Shown in pieces: positions 9,444 to 21,078 of a stretch of DNA of 64,000 nt (position 1 is the first letter of the stretch; each line of letters starts with the position of its first letter). The position numbers and the translations under genes were made by a program. A model generated the notes under the pieces. That model was given only the letters and a program-made list of their open reading frames with translations. It had not been told where the DNA came from and searched no databases. Source of the stretch: Tessaracoccus defluvii (lineage in GTDB: Bacteria > Actinomycetota > Actinomycetes > Propionibacteriales > Propionibacteriaceae); the NCBI RefSeq assembly GCF_014489575.1, contig NZ_CP060789.1, positions 2,790,001-2,854,000 of the forward strand, written 5' to 3'.

Positions 9444-11369
9444 TCAGGCGGTCCCGCGAGCGCCGTCGCCGAGGAAACGGGCCACGCGTCGGAGGAAGTC
9501 CGCGGGGAGTTCGTCGTCCGCGATCGCCCGCCGACCGGCCTCGGCCACGGCCGGGTGCACGTAGCGGGGGCTGAGCAGCCGCGGGTTGCCCGCGAGGAGT
9601 TCGAGCGCGAACCTGACGGCGACCTCGGCTCCCGGCGCCTCCCCCAGCACATAGCTGACGGCGGCCTCAAACGGCTCCGCCTCCGCCTGTTCGGCGTACA
9701 GGAAGAGGTAGGCGACGATGGCGGCCGGCTGGTCGTAGAGGTCGGCGTCGACGATGACGCCGCGCAGCCGCTCCAGCACCGCGTCGTCGACGTCCTCGTA
9801 CATGGTCAGCAGCAGTTGGAGGGGCCGGGCCCAGGCCTGCTTCAGCTGCATCACCGCCGTCCAGACCTCCTCGGCACGCGGATGTTCGGCCTCGAACAGG
9901 CCGATGACGAGGCTGACGAGCGCGGGCTGCACCCTGGCATACGGGCCGGGGCGGCGGACGAAACGCCTGCGCCAGCCCTTCAGGAGGGCGTCGCCGTCGG
10001 CCGTGGTGAACCGGCCGCAGGCGACGAGGGCCTCGAGCAGGTAGGCGTCCAGCACGTCTGCCGCCGCTGCGGGAGGGGCGAGCAGCGTCGCCCGGAACCA
10101 CTCCTCCTGCGCCGGGCTGAGGTCCCTGACCTCGCCCAGCGTCTCCCACAGGGCGTGGGGGCTGTCGAGGCCGATCGGAGGGCACCAGCCGTCGAGTCCG
10201 GCCGCTGCGAGCCGTTCGCCGGCCTCGGCCACCGCGGCGTCGAGAGCCGCGACGGTACCGGCCCCGGCACTGCGGTAGACGTGCCCCTCCGGCAGGCGCC
10301 TGGTCCAGGCGAGCAGCACCGCCCGCTGCCGCTCCGGCAGCCGCGGCTCGGTCAGCAGCGCCGCGAGCCGGGCGGCCTCTGCCTCGGTGGTCGGGGCGGG
10401 GTCGAACGGTGCCGGTGTCAGCGTGTGCAGGCCGCAGATGAACCTGTCGACGGCGGCGCCGTCAACCCCCTGGGAGGAGAGCCGCTCGGCGATCTCCACG
10501 CCCACCGCCCAGGCATCGTTCCCGTCGAGGGCGGCGGCGATCCGGGCCTCGGCGACATGGGCATCGATCCGTCGGGCGACCTCCACGGTCTCCGTGGTCG
10601 GCGCCAGCACCAGCAGGCTCCCGGCGCCGGGCTCGCCGCGGTCGTGGAGGGCGGTCGCCAGGTCCGCGGCGAGCGTGGCGGCGTCGCCGAGACGTCCGCG
10701 CTCCCGCAACAGGTTGACCACGACGTGGGCCGGCGCGGCCGGCGGCTGGTCGACGTCGGCGCGGAGGGCGCGCACGGCCTCGTCGAGTTCGCCGTCGGTG
10801 ACGGCGTCCTGCGAGTCGAGCAGGGCGAAGGCACGCGCGCGGTGCCCGGCGGTCGCGCCGTCGGCGACCACGGCGTGCAGCCAGGTGACGGCGCCGTCCG
10901 CCAGCGGGGCGCGCAGCCGCATGCGGGGATGGTCGCCGTACCAGTGGCGGTCGGTCTCCATCGCCGTCAGCGCGGAGTCGACGGCGTCGTCGTCGGTCAG
11001 GTCGATGGCGGACGGATCGAAGCGCACCGCGATGGTGAAGGCCTCATCCTCGGAGCCGCCGCCACCCAGCTCGAAACGGTCGGGCAGCGTGGACAGCCGC
11101 CGTCTGACCTCGGCGAGGTCGCCGCCGTGGTAGACGTGTTGGACGCCGGTCAGCCGGCCTCCCTTGAACGCGTGGCTCTGGTTGTGCCAGCCGACCCACG
11201 ACACGTCCGGCGACAGACCCCTGGCCTCTGCCTCCTCGGCCGCGGCCACGCCGACATCCGCAGCGTCGAAGGGGCCGCCGTCACGGGTGGCGGGTGGCAA
11301 CGCGACGAAGCCGTCGTCGTTCAGGCCCCTGAGCCAGGCGCGGAGGAGGGCGAGGTCGGTGCTGCTCAT
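9444..11369 (-). CDS. Unknown 641-residue protein between PPDK and its regulator
   Basis: The frame is open and GC3-biased like its neighbours. It starts MSSTDLALLRAWLRGLNDDG and ends FLRRVARFLGDGARGTA. It has no signal peptide, membrane segment, P-loop or recognisable catalytic motif. The N-terminal 180 residues look alpha/beta (SWVGWHNQSHAFKGG, AFTIAVRFDP). From about residue 200 it is almost entirely amphipathic helix, resembling HEAT/TPR-like scaffolds but without a consensus repeat that I can align. It lies 9 bases after the regulator stop and 101 bases before ppdK, all co-directional. A possible leaderless promoter (TAGCGT at 11376-11381) sits 6 bases before its ATG. The position suggests a link with PPDK control, but that is inference only. 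Confidence 0.85.
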   Translation of the reverse strand: MSSTDLALLRAWLRGLNDDGFVALPPATRDGGPFDAADVGVAAAEEAEARGLSPDVSWVGWHNQSHAFKGGRLTGVQHVYHGGDLAEVRRRLSTLPDRFELGGGGSEDEAFTIAVRFDPSAIDLTDDDAVDSALTAMETDRHWYGDHPRMRLRAPLADGAVTWLHAVVADGATAGHRARAFALLDSQDAVTDGELDEAVRALRADVDQPPAAPAHVVVNLLRERGRLGDAATLAADLATALHDRGEPGAGSLLVLAPTTETVEVARRIDAHVAEARIAAALDGNDAWAVGVEIAERLSSQGVDGAAVDRFICGLHTLTPAPFDPAPTTEAEAARLAALLTEPRLPERQRAVLLAWTRRLPEGHVYRSAGAGTVAALDAAVAEAGERLAAAGLDGWCPPIGLDSPHALWETLGEVRDLSPAQEEWFRATLLAPPAAAADVLDAYLLEALVACGRFTTADGDALLKGWRRRFVRRPGPYARVQPALVSLVIGLFEAEHPRAEEVWTAVMQLKQAWARPLQLLLTMYEDVDDAVLERLRGVIVDADLYDQPAAIVAYLFLYAEQAEAEPFEAAVSYVLGEAPGAEVAVRFALELLAGNPRLLSPRYVHPAVAEAGRRAIADDELPADFLRRVARFLGDGARGTA

Positions 11370-11378
11370 GGGGCGACG

Positions 11379-12275
11379 CTACCGTCGCTCAGGGCCGCCA
11401 GCGATTGCCCGCCTGCCCCACGCCGGGGGACGGCGGAGCCGAGCCCCCACCTTGACGGCCCTGTCGTCGACCACGTCGATGATCCGGGCGGCGGCCTCCT
11501 CGACGGCGACACCCGTGGTGTCGATGATGGGGCAGCCGAGCCTGCGCTGGATCTTGCCGATCTCGTCGAGCTCGTCGTAGATCTTCACGAGGTCGGCGTA
11601 GCCGTCCTTGGTGCCGAATCCGCCCATGCCGCGGACCCGCTCCCCACGGATCCGCAACAGCCGCTCGGCGTCCATGGTCAGGCCGATGAGCCTCCAGCGG
11701 TCGACCTCGAACAGTTCCTTGGGAGGCGCGATGCCTGGCACGAGCGGCACGTTGACGGCCTTGTACCCGAGGTAGGCGAGGTAGATCGACAGAGGCGTCT
11801 TGCCGGAGCGTGACGGCCCGATGAGGCAGATGTCCGCCTCCCGCAGCGTCTGTGGCAGGGCGCCGTCGTCGTTGCGGACGGCGAAGTCGATCGCCGCCAT
11901 GCGGACGAAGTAGTCGGCCTCGACGCCGAGGGGCCGCATGGGGACCTGGTCGGCGGGGATCCCGGAGATCTCCTCCAGCGCCCGCATGGCGTCGGTCATG
12001 AGATCGGCGAAGGGGATGTGCGCGTCGCGGCAGAAGTTCGTCACCAGCGCGGCCAGCTCCTCGTTGACGAGCGTGAAGAACACGGCCACCGGAACGTCAG
12101 CCCCCCGGATCCCCTCCAACGCGTTCAGGAGATCGGAGGTAGCGGACAGCTTCCGGTGCCGCACGATCGTGAACCGGCGCGTCGGGAACTGGGTAACGGC
12201 TGCGCGCGCGATGCGGGCGGCCGTCTCGCCGGTGGAATCGGCGATGACATGGATCTCCAGCGACTCTGCTGACAT
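11379..12275 (-). CDS. ppsR: PPDK regulatory protein, bifunctional Ser/Thr kinase-phosphorylase (DUF299)
   Basis: DUF299 proteins inactivate PPDK by ADP-dependent phosphorylation of a threonine two residues before the catalytic histidine, and reactivate it by Pi-dependent phosphorolysis. The protein has 298 residues. It starts MSAESLEIHVIADSTGETAA and carries the family P-loop GPSRSGKT at residues 153-160, followed by PLSIYLAYLGYKAVNVPLVPG. Related enzymes act on PEP synthase in proteobacteria. The presence of ppdK downstream makes PPDK the natural target here. No Shine-Dalgarno is seen; a TAGGCT hexamer ends 6 bases before the ATG, suggesting a leaderless transcript. Confidence 0.93.
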   Translation of the reverse strand: MSAESLEIHVIADSTGETAARIARAAVTQFPTRRFTIVRHRKLSATSDLLNALEGIRGADVPVAVFFTLVNEELAALVTNFCRDAHIPFADLMTDAMRALEEISGIPADQVPMRPLGVEADYFVRMAAIDFAVRNDDGALPQTLREADICLIGPSRSGKTPLSIYLAYLGYKAVNVPLVPGIAPPKELFEVDRWRLIGLTMDAERLLRIRGERVRGMGGFGTKDGYADLVKIYDELDEIGKIQRRLGCPIIDTTGVAVEEAAARIIDVVDDRAVKVGARLRRPPAWGRRAIAGGPERR

Positions 12276-12281
12276 GTCCCC

Positions 12282-12287
12282 AGCCTA
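12282..12287 (-). promoter_or_regulatory. -10 box of a leaderless promoter (ppsR)
   Basis: TAGGCT on the minus strand, 6 bases before the ATG at 12275. Confidence 0.55.
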
Positions 12288-12346
12288 GCGACGCCGTCAG
12301 CGACGCCCGCGGCGACCCTCCGCGTCAGGGGCCGGTCGCCGTCGAG

Positions 12347-12388
12347 CACGAATCTGGCACCGCCGGACACAAATCTGGTTCCGCCGGA
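12347..12388. repeat. Two tandem 21-bp repeats
   Basis: The units at 12347-12367 and 12368-12388 share AATCTGGNNCCGCCGGACAC with three differences. A degenerate third copy (CACAACGCTGG...) follows. They lie in the 253-base gap between ppsR and the sugar permease gene; the rest of the gap shows nothing I can name. Confidence 0.6.
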
Positions 12389-12528
12389 CACAACGCTGGC
12401 TCAAGCCGCCGCTACGGCGATATGCACACAGCCGCCGCTCAGCGGAGATTCGTGCACATCGAGCGGGCGGGGAAAGGGCGGCGAGGCCGGGATCCCGAGG
12501 ACGGTGGCCCCGGGGCCCGGCCCTCCGG

Positions 12529-13725
12529 TCAGGATTTACTCGAGCGCGCCTTGTTCACCATGTCGAACGCGACCGCCACGATCAGCACCAGGCCCTTGAT
12601 GACGAACTGCCACGACGGGTCCACGCCCATGATCGACAGCCCCATGTTCAGCACGCCCATGATGAGCGCGCCGATGATGGCGCCCGAGACCCGGCCGATG
12701 CCGCCCGTGACCGCTGCGCCGCCGATGAAGCAGGCCGCGATGGCGTCGAGCTCGTAGTTCTGGCCGGCTGCCGCGACCGCCGCGCCGGCGCGGGAGGTGA
12801 CGACGACGGCGGTGAGGCCGCACAGCAGGCCCATGTTCACGAACAGCCAGAAGTTCGTCTTGCGGGTGTTGATACCCGACAGCTTCGCCGCGGCCAGGTT
12901 GCCGCCCATCGCGTAGATGTGGCGCCCGAAGATGGTGTTGCCCATCATCCACGCGTACAGGACGATCACGGCCCCGACGATCACCAGCACGTACGGAAGG
13001 CCGAGTTTCGAGTCGGCGATCCAGTAGGTGGCAAGCCCGATGAGCACGGTCAGGCCGATGAGCTTGACCAGCATCAGCGGGATCGGCTCGACCTCGAGCT
13101 TCCGGCGCGTATTGATGATGCGGCGACGCAGCGTGGAGAAGATGAGCGCCGCGATGGCGACCAGGCCGACGATGATGGTGAAGGCGTCGAGGTTGCCGAT
13201 GAAGCCCGTCAACCCGGCGGCGCCGCCGTTGGAGATGCTGACGAACGACTGCTCGAAGCCCGCCCTCGTGGTGCCGACCAGCACCTGGGCGACGCCACGG
13301 AACATCAGCATGCCGCCCAGCGTGACAATGAACGCAGGCACACCGACGAACGCGACCCAGAAGCCCTGCCAGGCACCGATCAGCGCCCCGACGAGGAGCG
13401 CCACGACGACGGCGAGCGCCGGCGAGAGCCCCTGGTCGGCCATCAGCACGCCGATGACGCCGCCGACCGCGGCCACCACCGAGCCCACCGACAGGTCGAT
13501 GTGGCCCGCGACGATGACCATCAGCATGCCGACGGCGAGGATGAGCACGTAGGCGTTCTGCTGGACGAGGCTGGTGACGTTGTTCGGCTGCAGGAGCCGC
13601 CCCTCCGTCAACACCTGGAACAGCACGACGATCAGCACGAGGGCGGCCATGATGCCGTACTCGCGCATGGTGGTGCCGAAGCCGCCGAAGGCGCTCGGCT
13701 TGGCCGTCGTTGTCGCTGTGGTCAT
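12529..13725 (-). CDS. Sugar ABC transporter permease (GguB/MmsB/XylH type)
   Basis: This is the inner-membrane permease of a carbohydrate-uptake type 2 ABC importer. The 398-residue protein has about ten hydrophobic segments and the family signatures [19 protein letters not shown] and [17 protein letters not shown], plus the EAA-like loop [19 protein letters not shown]. The length and the insert around residues 205-250 ([18 protein letters not shown]) match the longer MmsB/GguB branch rather than RbsC. Its start overlaps the stop of the ATPase gene by four bases (ATGA), so translation is probably coupled. Substrate is likely a pentose or galactose-type sugar, which cannot be decided from sequence alone. 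Confidence 0.92.
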   Translation of the reverse strand: MTTATTTAKPSAFGGFGTTMREYGIMAALVLIVVLFQVLTEGRLLQPNNVTSLVQQNAYVLILAVGMLMVIVAGHIDLSVGSVVAAVGGVIGVLMADQGLSPALAVVVALLVGALIGAWQGFWVAFVGVPAFIVTLGGMLMFRGVAQVLVGTTRAGFEQSFVSISNGGAAGLTGFIGNLDAFTIIVGLVAIAALIFSTLRRRIINTRRKLEVEPIPLMLVKLIGLTVLIGLATYWIADSKLGLPYVLVIVGAVIVLYAWMMGNTIFGRHIYAMGGNLAAAKLSGINTRKTNFWLFVNMGLLCGLTAVVVTSRAGAAVAAAGQNYELDAIAACFIGGAAVTGGIGRVSGAIIGALIMGVLNMGLSIMGVDPSWQFVIKGLVLIVAVAFDMVNKARSSKS

Positions 13726-15266
13726 GCTCGCGCCGCCTCCATCGTCATCAGTTCCATGAGCGACTCCTGTGTCGCCTCCGCCCGGGCCACCTGCCCGGTG
13801 ATGCGACCCTCGCTGAGCGCGTAGATGCGGTCGCAGACGCCGAGCAGTTCGGGCAGCTCGGACGAGATCACTATGACGCCGCGCCCGGTCGCGGCCAACT
13901 CGTTGATGATCTGATAGATCTCGTACTTCGCGCCGACGTCGATACCGCGCGTCGGCTCGTCGAGGATCAGCACCTCAGGCTCGGTGAACATCCACTTACT
14001 GAGGACGACCTTCTGCTGGTTGCCGCCCGACAGGTTGCCCACCCGCTGCTGGATCGACGACGACCGGATCCGCATCTTGTCGCGGTAGTCGCGGGCGACG
14101 GCGTTCTCGCGCGGCTTGTCGATGACGCCACGCCGGCTCACCTTCCGCAGCGCGGCACCGCTGATGTTGTGCCGGATCTCGGCGATCAGGTTGAGCCCGT
14201 ACTTCTTCCGGTCCTCGCTCACGTAGGCCAGCCCGTTGGCGATGGCCCGCGGCACCGTCGACGTGTCGATCTGCCTGCCGTGCAGGTACACCTGTCCGGA
14301 GATCCGGGAGCCGTACTGGTGCCCGAACACGCTCATCGCGAGCTCGGTGCGCCCTGCCCCCATGAGGCCGGCGATGCCGACCACCTCCCCTGCGCGGACG
14401 TCGAGGGCTGCGCCCTCGACGACGACACGGCTGGTGTCGTCGGGATGGTAGACGGTCCAGTCCTCCAGCCGGAGCAGCTCCTCGCCGATGGGGACGTCAC
14501 GCTCGGGGAACCGGTTGTCGAGCGAACGGCCGACCATCGAGCGGATGATCCTCCCCTCCGTGACGCGGTCGGGCCCCGTCTGGGTGTTGTCCATGGACTC
14601 GACGACCGACCCGTCGCGCACGATGGTGATGGAGTCCGCGATGGCCATCACCTCGTTCAGCTTGTGGGAGATGATGATCTGCGTCATCCCCTCGGCCTTC
14701 AGGGTGCGCATCAGGCCGAGCAGGTGCGCGGAGTCCTCGTCGTTCAGCGCCGCGGTCGGCTCATCGAGAATGAGGAGCTTCACGTTCTTCGACAGCGCCT
14801 TGGCGATCTCGACCAGCTGCTGCTTGCCGACGCCGATGTCCTTGACGCGCGTGTCGGGGCGTTCCCGCAGGCCGACGCGGGCCAGCAGGTCGCGCGCCTC
14901 CCCGTTGGTCGCGGCCCAGTCGATGACGCCGGCGCGGGCCCGCTCGTTGCCCAGGAAGATGTTCTCGCCGATCGACAGGAACGGGGAGAGCCCCAGCTCC
15001 TGGTGGATGATGACGATGCCCTCCGCCTCGCTGTCACGCAGCGAGCGGAAGCGCATCTCGCGGCCCTCGAAGACGATCTCGCCCTCGTAGGTGCCGTAGG
15101 GGTAGAGCCCGGAGAGGACGTTCATGAGGGTCGACTTGCCTGCGCCGTTCTCGCCGCAGATCGCGTGGATCTCCCCCTCGACGACGTCCATGGTGACATC
15201 GCCGAGGGCGCGGACCGGTCCGAACGTCTTGCCAATCGCCTGCATGCGCAGGATGGGATCGGACAT
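13722..15266 (-). CDS. Sugar ABC transporter ATP-binding protein, two ATPase domains (GguA/MmsA/XylG type)
   Basis: The 514-residue protein has two ABC domains, as in all type 2 carbohydrate importers. The first has Walker [12 protein letters not shown], signature-like [13 protein letters not shown] and Walker [12 protein letters not shown]. The second has a degenerate Walker A ([11 protein letters not shown]), which is normal in this family, a signature [15 protein letters not shown] and Walker [15 protein letters not shown]. The gene lies between the binding protein (30 bases upstream) and the permease (4-base overlap). It energises sugar uptake at the cytoplasmic membrane. The unit order, binding protein-ATPase-permease, is that of chvE-gguAB. 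Confidence 0.95.
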   Translation of the reverse strand: MSDPILRMQAIGKTFGPVRALGDVTMDVVEGEIHAICGENGAGKSTLMNVLSGLYPYGTYEGEIVFEGREMRFRSLRDSEAEGIVIIHQELGLSPFLSIGENIFLGNERARAGVIDWAATNGEARDLLARVGLRERPDTRVKDIGVGKQQLVEIAKALSKNVKLLILDEPTAALNDEDSAHLLGLMRTLKAEGMTQIIISHKLNEVMAIADSITIVRDGSVVESMDNTQTGPDRVTEGRIIRSMVGRSLDNRFPERDVPIGEELLRLEDWTVYHPDDTSRVVVEGAALDVRAGEVVGIAGLMGAGRTELAMSVFGHQYGSRISGQVYLHGRQIDTSTVPRAIANGLAYVSEDRKKYGLNLIAEIRHNISGAALRKVSRRGVIDKPRENAVARDYRDKMRIRSSSIQQRVGNLSGGNQQKVVLSKWMFTEPEVLILDEPTRGIDVGAKYEIYQIINELAATGRGVIVISSELPELLGVCDRIYALSEGRITGQVARAEATQESLMELMTMEAARA

Positions 15267-15296
15267 GCCTCACTCCCTTCCTCTCCGGGCCGCTAC

Positions 15297-16462
15297 TCAG
15301 AGACCCAGGTCGGCCTTCGTGTAGAAGCCCGACTCGACGAGTGCGCTCTCGACGGTGTCCTTCGTGACGACCTGCGGCTCGACGAGGAAGGTGGGAACGA
15401 CCTTCACTCCGTTGTCGTAGGTCTTCTCGTCGTTGACCTCGACCGTCTGCCCGTTCAGCAGCTGGTCGATCATCATCGCGACGCGCTCTCCGAGCTTACG
15501 CGTGTCCTTCCACACCGTCATGGACTGCTTGCCGGCGAGCATGGCCTTCACGTTGGCGAGGTCTGCGTCCTGCCCGGTGACCAGGGGCCAGTCGGTGCCG
15601 ACCTTGTAGCCGGCACCCTCGAGGGCCTGCTCGATGCCGAGGGCGAGCGAGTCGTTCGGGGACAGGACGATGTTGACCTTCTTGCCCGCGTAGAAGGAGT
15701 TGAGACGGTTCTCCATCTCGGCCTGGGCGGTCTCCGACTTCCAGGCCTGGATGCCGATGTTGGTCCACTCCTCGTTCGACTTGGGGGCCTTGCCGGAGGG
15801 GACGGTGAACTCGCCGCTCGTGACCTTCTCGCCGATGAGGTCCCAGGCGCCCGAGAAGAAGAACTTCGCGTTGTTGTCGTCGGGGACCCGGCGAACGGCT
15901 CAAGGTTGATGCTGCCGTCGGCGCCCTTGAAGTTCGCGGCGTTGTCGAGGATGAACTGGCCCTGGAGCTGGCCCACCTTGTAGTTGTCGAACGTGGCGTA
16001 GTAGTCGACGTTCGCGGAGCCGTTGATGAGGCGGTCGTAGGCGATGACCTTGCAGCCCGCGTCGGCGGCCTGCTGGAGGATCGGGCCGAGCGCCGTGCCG
16101 TCGATCGAGGCGATGACGACGACCTTCGCGCCGTCGTTGATCATGTTCTGGACCTGGTTGTTCTGCTGGTCCTGCTTGTTGTCGGCGTACTGGAGGCTGG
16201 TCTTGAAGCCGGCGTCGCCGAGGAGCTTCTCGAGGTTGGCGCCGTCGCGGTTCCAGCGCTCCAGGCTCTTGGTGGGCATCGCGATGCCGATGAGTGCACC
16301 GGCCGCGCCGCCACCGGTCGCGCTGCCGCTCGAGGTGGGCTTCGCCGAGCCGGACGACGTGGGGGTGCTGGTGCCGCCTCGCTCGCCGCTGCAGGCGGCG
16401 AGCGTGCCGACGGCCACAGCCGCCACGGACATGGAAAGCAGGTTGCGACGTGAGATCTGCAT
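15297..16462 (-). pseudogene. Sugar-binding lipoprotein of the ABC importer (ChvE-like; one frameshift)
   Basis: This is the extracellular solute receptor of the importer. The signal is a lipoprotein type: MQISRRNLLSMSVAAVAVGTL then AACS with the lipidated Cys, followed by a Ser/Thr/Gly-rich linker. The periplasmic-binding-protein fold follows (LIGIAMPTKSLERWNRDG; VVIASIDGTALGPILQQAAD; VIAYDRLINGSANVDYYATF). At 15887-15890 a C-run of four breaks the frame after INLEPFAGSP. A fifth C restores DDNNAKFFFSGAW and a second frame that runs intact to the stop at 15297. Full length would be about 389 residues. First gene of the operon, under an operator-overlapped promoter. Confidence 0.9.
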
Positions 16463-16526
16463 GGGAGTGTCCCTTCTGGTGACAACTGCGTCACCGATGT
16501 GCCGGTGCCGCCCTTGGCCACCTGGC

Positions 16527-16540
16527 TTTGTTGCAACAAA
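16527..16540. promoter_or_regulatory. Palindromic operator of the sugar importer operon
   Basis: TTTGTTGCAACAAA is a perfect 14-bp palindrome overlapping the -10 box of the operon promoter. Its form fits ROK-family (XylR-type) repressors of actinobacteria. No ROK gene lies in the window, so the regulator would act from elsewhere. Confidence 0.65.
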
Positions 16541-16565
16541 CTACTTAACGATGGGCGCGAGTCAA
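16538..16565 (-). promoter_or_regulatory. Promoter of the sugar importer operon
   Basis: On the minus strand TTGACT (16560-16565) is followed after 16 bases by TAGTTT (16538-16543). The palindrome 16527-16540 covers the -10 end and start point, so binding would block transcription. Confidence 0.6.
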
Positions 16566-16667
16566 GCAAGAAACGGTCACAAGCCGATAACGATTCCGTA
16601 AACGTCCCCCGTCCGAGGGGTCCCCGCCGCAATCGACCCCCACCCCCTCCCCCTCTACGACCGGGCG

Positions 16668-16673
16668 TAGTAT
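16668..16673 (+). promoter_or_regulatory. Possible -10 box for the pyrophosphatase gene
   Basis: TAGTAT lies about 77 bases before the GTG start at 16750. No convincing -35 box is visible. Confidence 0.35.
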
Positions 16674-16749
16674 CACGTTGTGACGGCACAGGCGCCGTCC
16701 ATGGCGGCGACGATGCCGCCGGAGAACCTGTTTCACAGGAGATGTCATC

Positions 16750-19260
<2,511 letters not shown>

Positions 19261-19271
19261 CCCCCTCCCGT

Positions 19272-19302
19272 CGACGCCCCGCGGCTCAGCTGCGGGGCGT
19301 CG
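19272..19302. terminator. Bidirectional terminator between hppA and the GT87-like gene
   Basis: CGACGCCCCGC / GCGGGGCGTCG, an 11-bp stem, lies 12 bases after the hppA stop. The convergent gene's stop codon (19286) falls in its loop, so both transcripts could end here. Confidence 0.75.
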
Positions 19303-20530
19303 TCGCGTCCAGGCGGACGGCGAGGTTGCGGGCGAAGAACGCGACGACGACGAGGAAGGCCAGCGCCCACGCGGCCTGCGCGTTGCCGATCAGCTGCTGC
19401 CACCAGGTCCACTCGAGTTCGGCGAGGTGCGGCTCGTACGGCATCGCCCAGATGATCCGCGTGAGGAAGATGAAGAAGCCCGCAGCGGCGGTCACCCACA
19501 GCGTGCGGCTGCCGCTGCGGTGGGCCCAGACCACGAGCAGGATCAGCGCCGGCACCGCCCACACGAAGTGGTGGGACCAGGAGACGGGGGAGGCGAGCAG
19601 CGAGTAGGCGGCCATCGTCAGCATGGCCGCGACGTCGTGGCCGCCGCGGAACAGCCAGGCCATCACGGCCAGCAGCGACAGGCCGATCACGGCGCACAGG
19701 GCGAACCAGACGAGCCCGCCGCCGTCGCTCAGCCCGAGCCGGACGAGGACGCCGTTGAGGGACTGGTTGGAGACGTAGGCCAGGGTGCCGACGCGGCTCG
19801 GGTCGACGATGGCGCTGGTCCAGAACGTGACGGCGTCGTCGAAGGTGACCACGAAACCGATCCCCGTGTACAGCAGCGCCGAACCGACGCCCATGGCCAG
19901 GGCCCGCCAGTCGCGGCGGACGAGGAAGTAGGCGAGGAACACGGCGGGGGTCAGCTTGATGGCCATGGCCAGCCCGATCAGCGAGCCCTGCCACCATTTC
20001 CCGCGGCCGACGACGACGTCGACGACCACCAGCGTCATCAGGAAGACGTTGACCTGGCCGTACATGCTCGTCTCCCACACCGGCCCCATGGGCAGGAGGA
20101 CGGCGAACGCGGCCAGCGCCGCCCAGCGCAGCGCGTCGCCGCGCAGCGACGTCACGTCCCGCAGCACGAGCCGCACCACCACGAACAGGCAGGCGACGGT
20201 GGCGGCCGCGAACAGGAAGTTGGCCACCTGGTACGGCAGCAGCGCGACCGGGGCGAACAGCATCGCGGCGATGGGCGGGTAGGTGAAGGGCAGGTTGGCG
20301 CCGATCTGCGTGTCGGGAAGCCGGCCGTAGATCTCGCCGCCCTCCAGGAACACCCGGCCGCCGAGCCGGTACACGTCGAGGTCGATGCGGTACGGCAGGA
20401 ACGCCTGCACCGTCGGGATGCCGAAGATCAGGACGTAGGCCCCCGCGACGATCGCCACGACGACGGCGACCCGGGCCACCCGCGACGCCAGCAGCGTGCG
20501 CACGGGCCACGGATGGGCAAGCTCTGACAT
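19286..20530 (-). CDS. GT87-like polyprenyl-phosphate glycosyltransferase (DUF2029 family)
   Basis: The protein has 414 residues and about ten membrane segments. It starts MSELAHPWPVRTLLASR at 20530 after GGAAGGACC. The first extracellular loop has RIDLDVYRLGGRVFLEGGEIYG, with the DxD-like acidic site typical of GT-C mannosyltransferases of this family, and FTYPPIAAMLFAP. Later loops have LKLTP-type AIKLTPAVFLAYFLVRRDW and NQSLNGVLVRLG, both characteristic of GT87. Such enzymes use polyprenyl-phosphomannose to build lipomannan or similar envelope glycans outside the membrane. A longer upstream frame to 21034 is open only because of GC bias. Substrate is not known. Confidence 0.85.
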   Translation of the reverse strand: MSELAHPWPVRTLLASRVARVAVVVAIVAGAYVLIFGIPTVQAFLPYRIDLDVYRLGGRVFLEGGEIYGRLPDTQIGANLPFTYPPIAAMLFAPVALLPYQVANFLFAAATVACLFVVVRLVLRDVTSLRGDALRWAALAAFAVLLPMGPVWETSMYGQVNVFLMTLVVVDVVVGRGKWWQGSLIGLAMAIKLTPAVFLAYFLVRRDWRALAMGVGSALLYTGIGFVVTFDDAVTFWTSAIVDPSRVGTLAYVSNQSLNGVLVRLGLSDGGGLVWFALCAVIGLSLLAVMAWLFRGGHDVAAMLTMAAYSLLASPVSWSHHFVWAVPALILLVVWAHRSGSRTLWVTAAAGFFIFLTRIIWAMPYEPHLAELEWTWWQQLIGNAQAAWALAFLVVVAFFARNLAVRLDATTPRS

Positions 20531-20610
20531 CGAGGTCCTTCCTCGTCGGGGGCGGCCCCCATCATCCCCGCCCGGCCCGGCGAACCAACCGGGGCCACCC
20601 GGACAGCCGG

Positions 20611-20616
20611 TAGGCT
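20611..20616 (+). promoter_or_regulatory. -10 box of a leaderless promoter (FKBP gene)
   Basis: TAGGCT, 7 bases before the ATG at 20624; no Shine-Dalgarno. Confidence 0.6.
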
Positions 20617-20623
20617 CGCCGCC

Positions 20624-21004
20624 ATGACCAACATGAACGAGAAGCCCGAGGTCGACTTCCCGGTGGGCGAGCCGCCGCTCGACCTGGAGATCGTCGACAT
20701 CGTCGAGGGCGACGGCGCAGAGGCCAAGGCCGGCGACGTCGCGCACGTCCACTACGTGGGTGTCACCTTCAGTGGTGGCGAGGAGTTCGACTCCTCGTGG
20801 AACCGCGGCGCCCCGCTGTCCTTCCCGCTCGGCGCAGGTCGCGTCATCCAGGGCTGGGACCAGGGCATCCAGGGCATGAAGATCGGCGGCCGCCGGAGGC
20901 TCACGATCCCGGCCCACCTGGCCTACGGCGAGCGCGGCGCGGCCGGCGTCATCGCGCCGGGCGAGACCCTGATCTTCGTCTGCGACCTCGTCGGCCTCAA
21001 CTGA
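20624..21004 (+). CDS. FKBP-type peptidyl-prolyl cis-trans isomerase
   Basis: The protein is 126 residues, one FKBP domain without a signal peptide, so it is probably cytosolic. Conserved active-site residues are visible: VHYVGVTFSGGEEFDSSW (Tyr and Asp/Phe of the pocket), VIQGWDQGIQGMKIGGRRRL (the invariant Trp) and IPAHLAYGERG. It catalyses proline isomerisation in folding proteins. The ATG follows a TAGGCT hexamer by 7 bases, so the message may be leaderless. A strong hairpin follows the stop, making this a single-gene unit. Confidence 0.95.
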   Translation: MTNMNEKPEVDFPVGEPPLDLEIVDIVEGDGAEAKAGDVAHVHYVGVTFSGGEEFDSSWNRGAPLSFPLGAGRVIQGWDQGIQGMKIGGRRRLTIPAHLAYGERGAAGVIAPGETLIFVCDLVGLN

Positions 21005-21018
21005 CCGAACCCGACCTC

Positions 21019-21050
21019 CGGGCCGTGCCCCCAACGCGGGGCACGGCCCG
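21019..21050 (+). terminator. Hairpin after the FKBP gene
   Basis: CGGGCCGTGCCCC / GGGGCACGGCCCG, a perfect 13-bp stem with a 6-base loop, begins 15 bases after the stop. Confidence 0.85.
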
Positions 21051-21066
21051 TCCCGTTCCCAGCCGG

Positions 21067-21072
21067 TAGCCT
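21067..21072 (+). promoter_or_regulatory. -10 box of a leaderless promoter (FemX-like gene)
   Basis: TAGCCT, 6 bases before the GTG at 21079; no Shine-Dalgarno. Confidence 0.6.
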
Positions 21073-21078
21073 GGCGGG

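Noticed and set aside
9555..11813. Plus-strand open frame of 752 codons opposite the unknown gene and ppsR
   Set aside because: It covers the opposite strand of two genes, one of them (ppsR) certain, and has the Arg/Gly/His composition of an antisense shadow.
12125..12391. Minus-strand frame of 88 codons with repeated VSGGxRFV residues
   Set aside because: It merely reads through the 21-bp repeats and then overlaps the start of ppsR in another frame.
13710..15983. Plus-strand open frame of 757 codons over the sugar importer genes
   Set aside because: Antisense to a clearly conserved ATPase gene with both Walker motifs.
20530..21034. Upstream extension of the GT87-like frame
   Set aside because: It would overlap the FKBP gene on the other strand. 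MSELAHPWP at 20530 has a ribosome-binding site and starts directly before helix 1.
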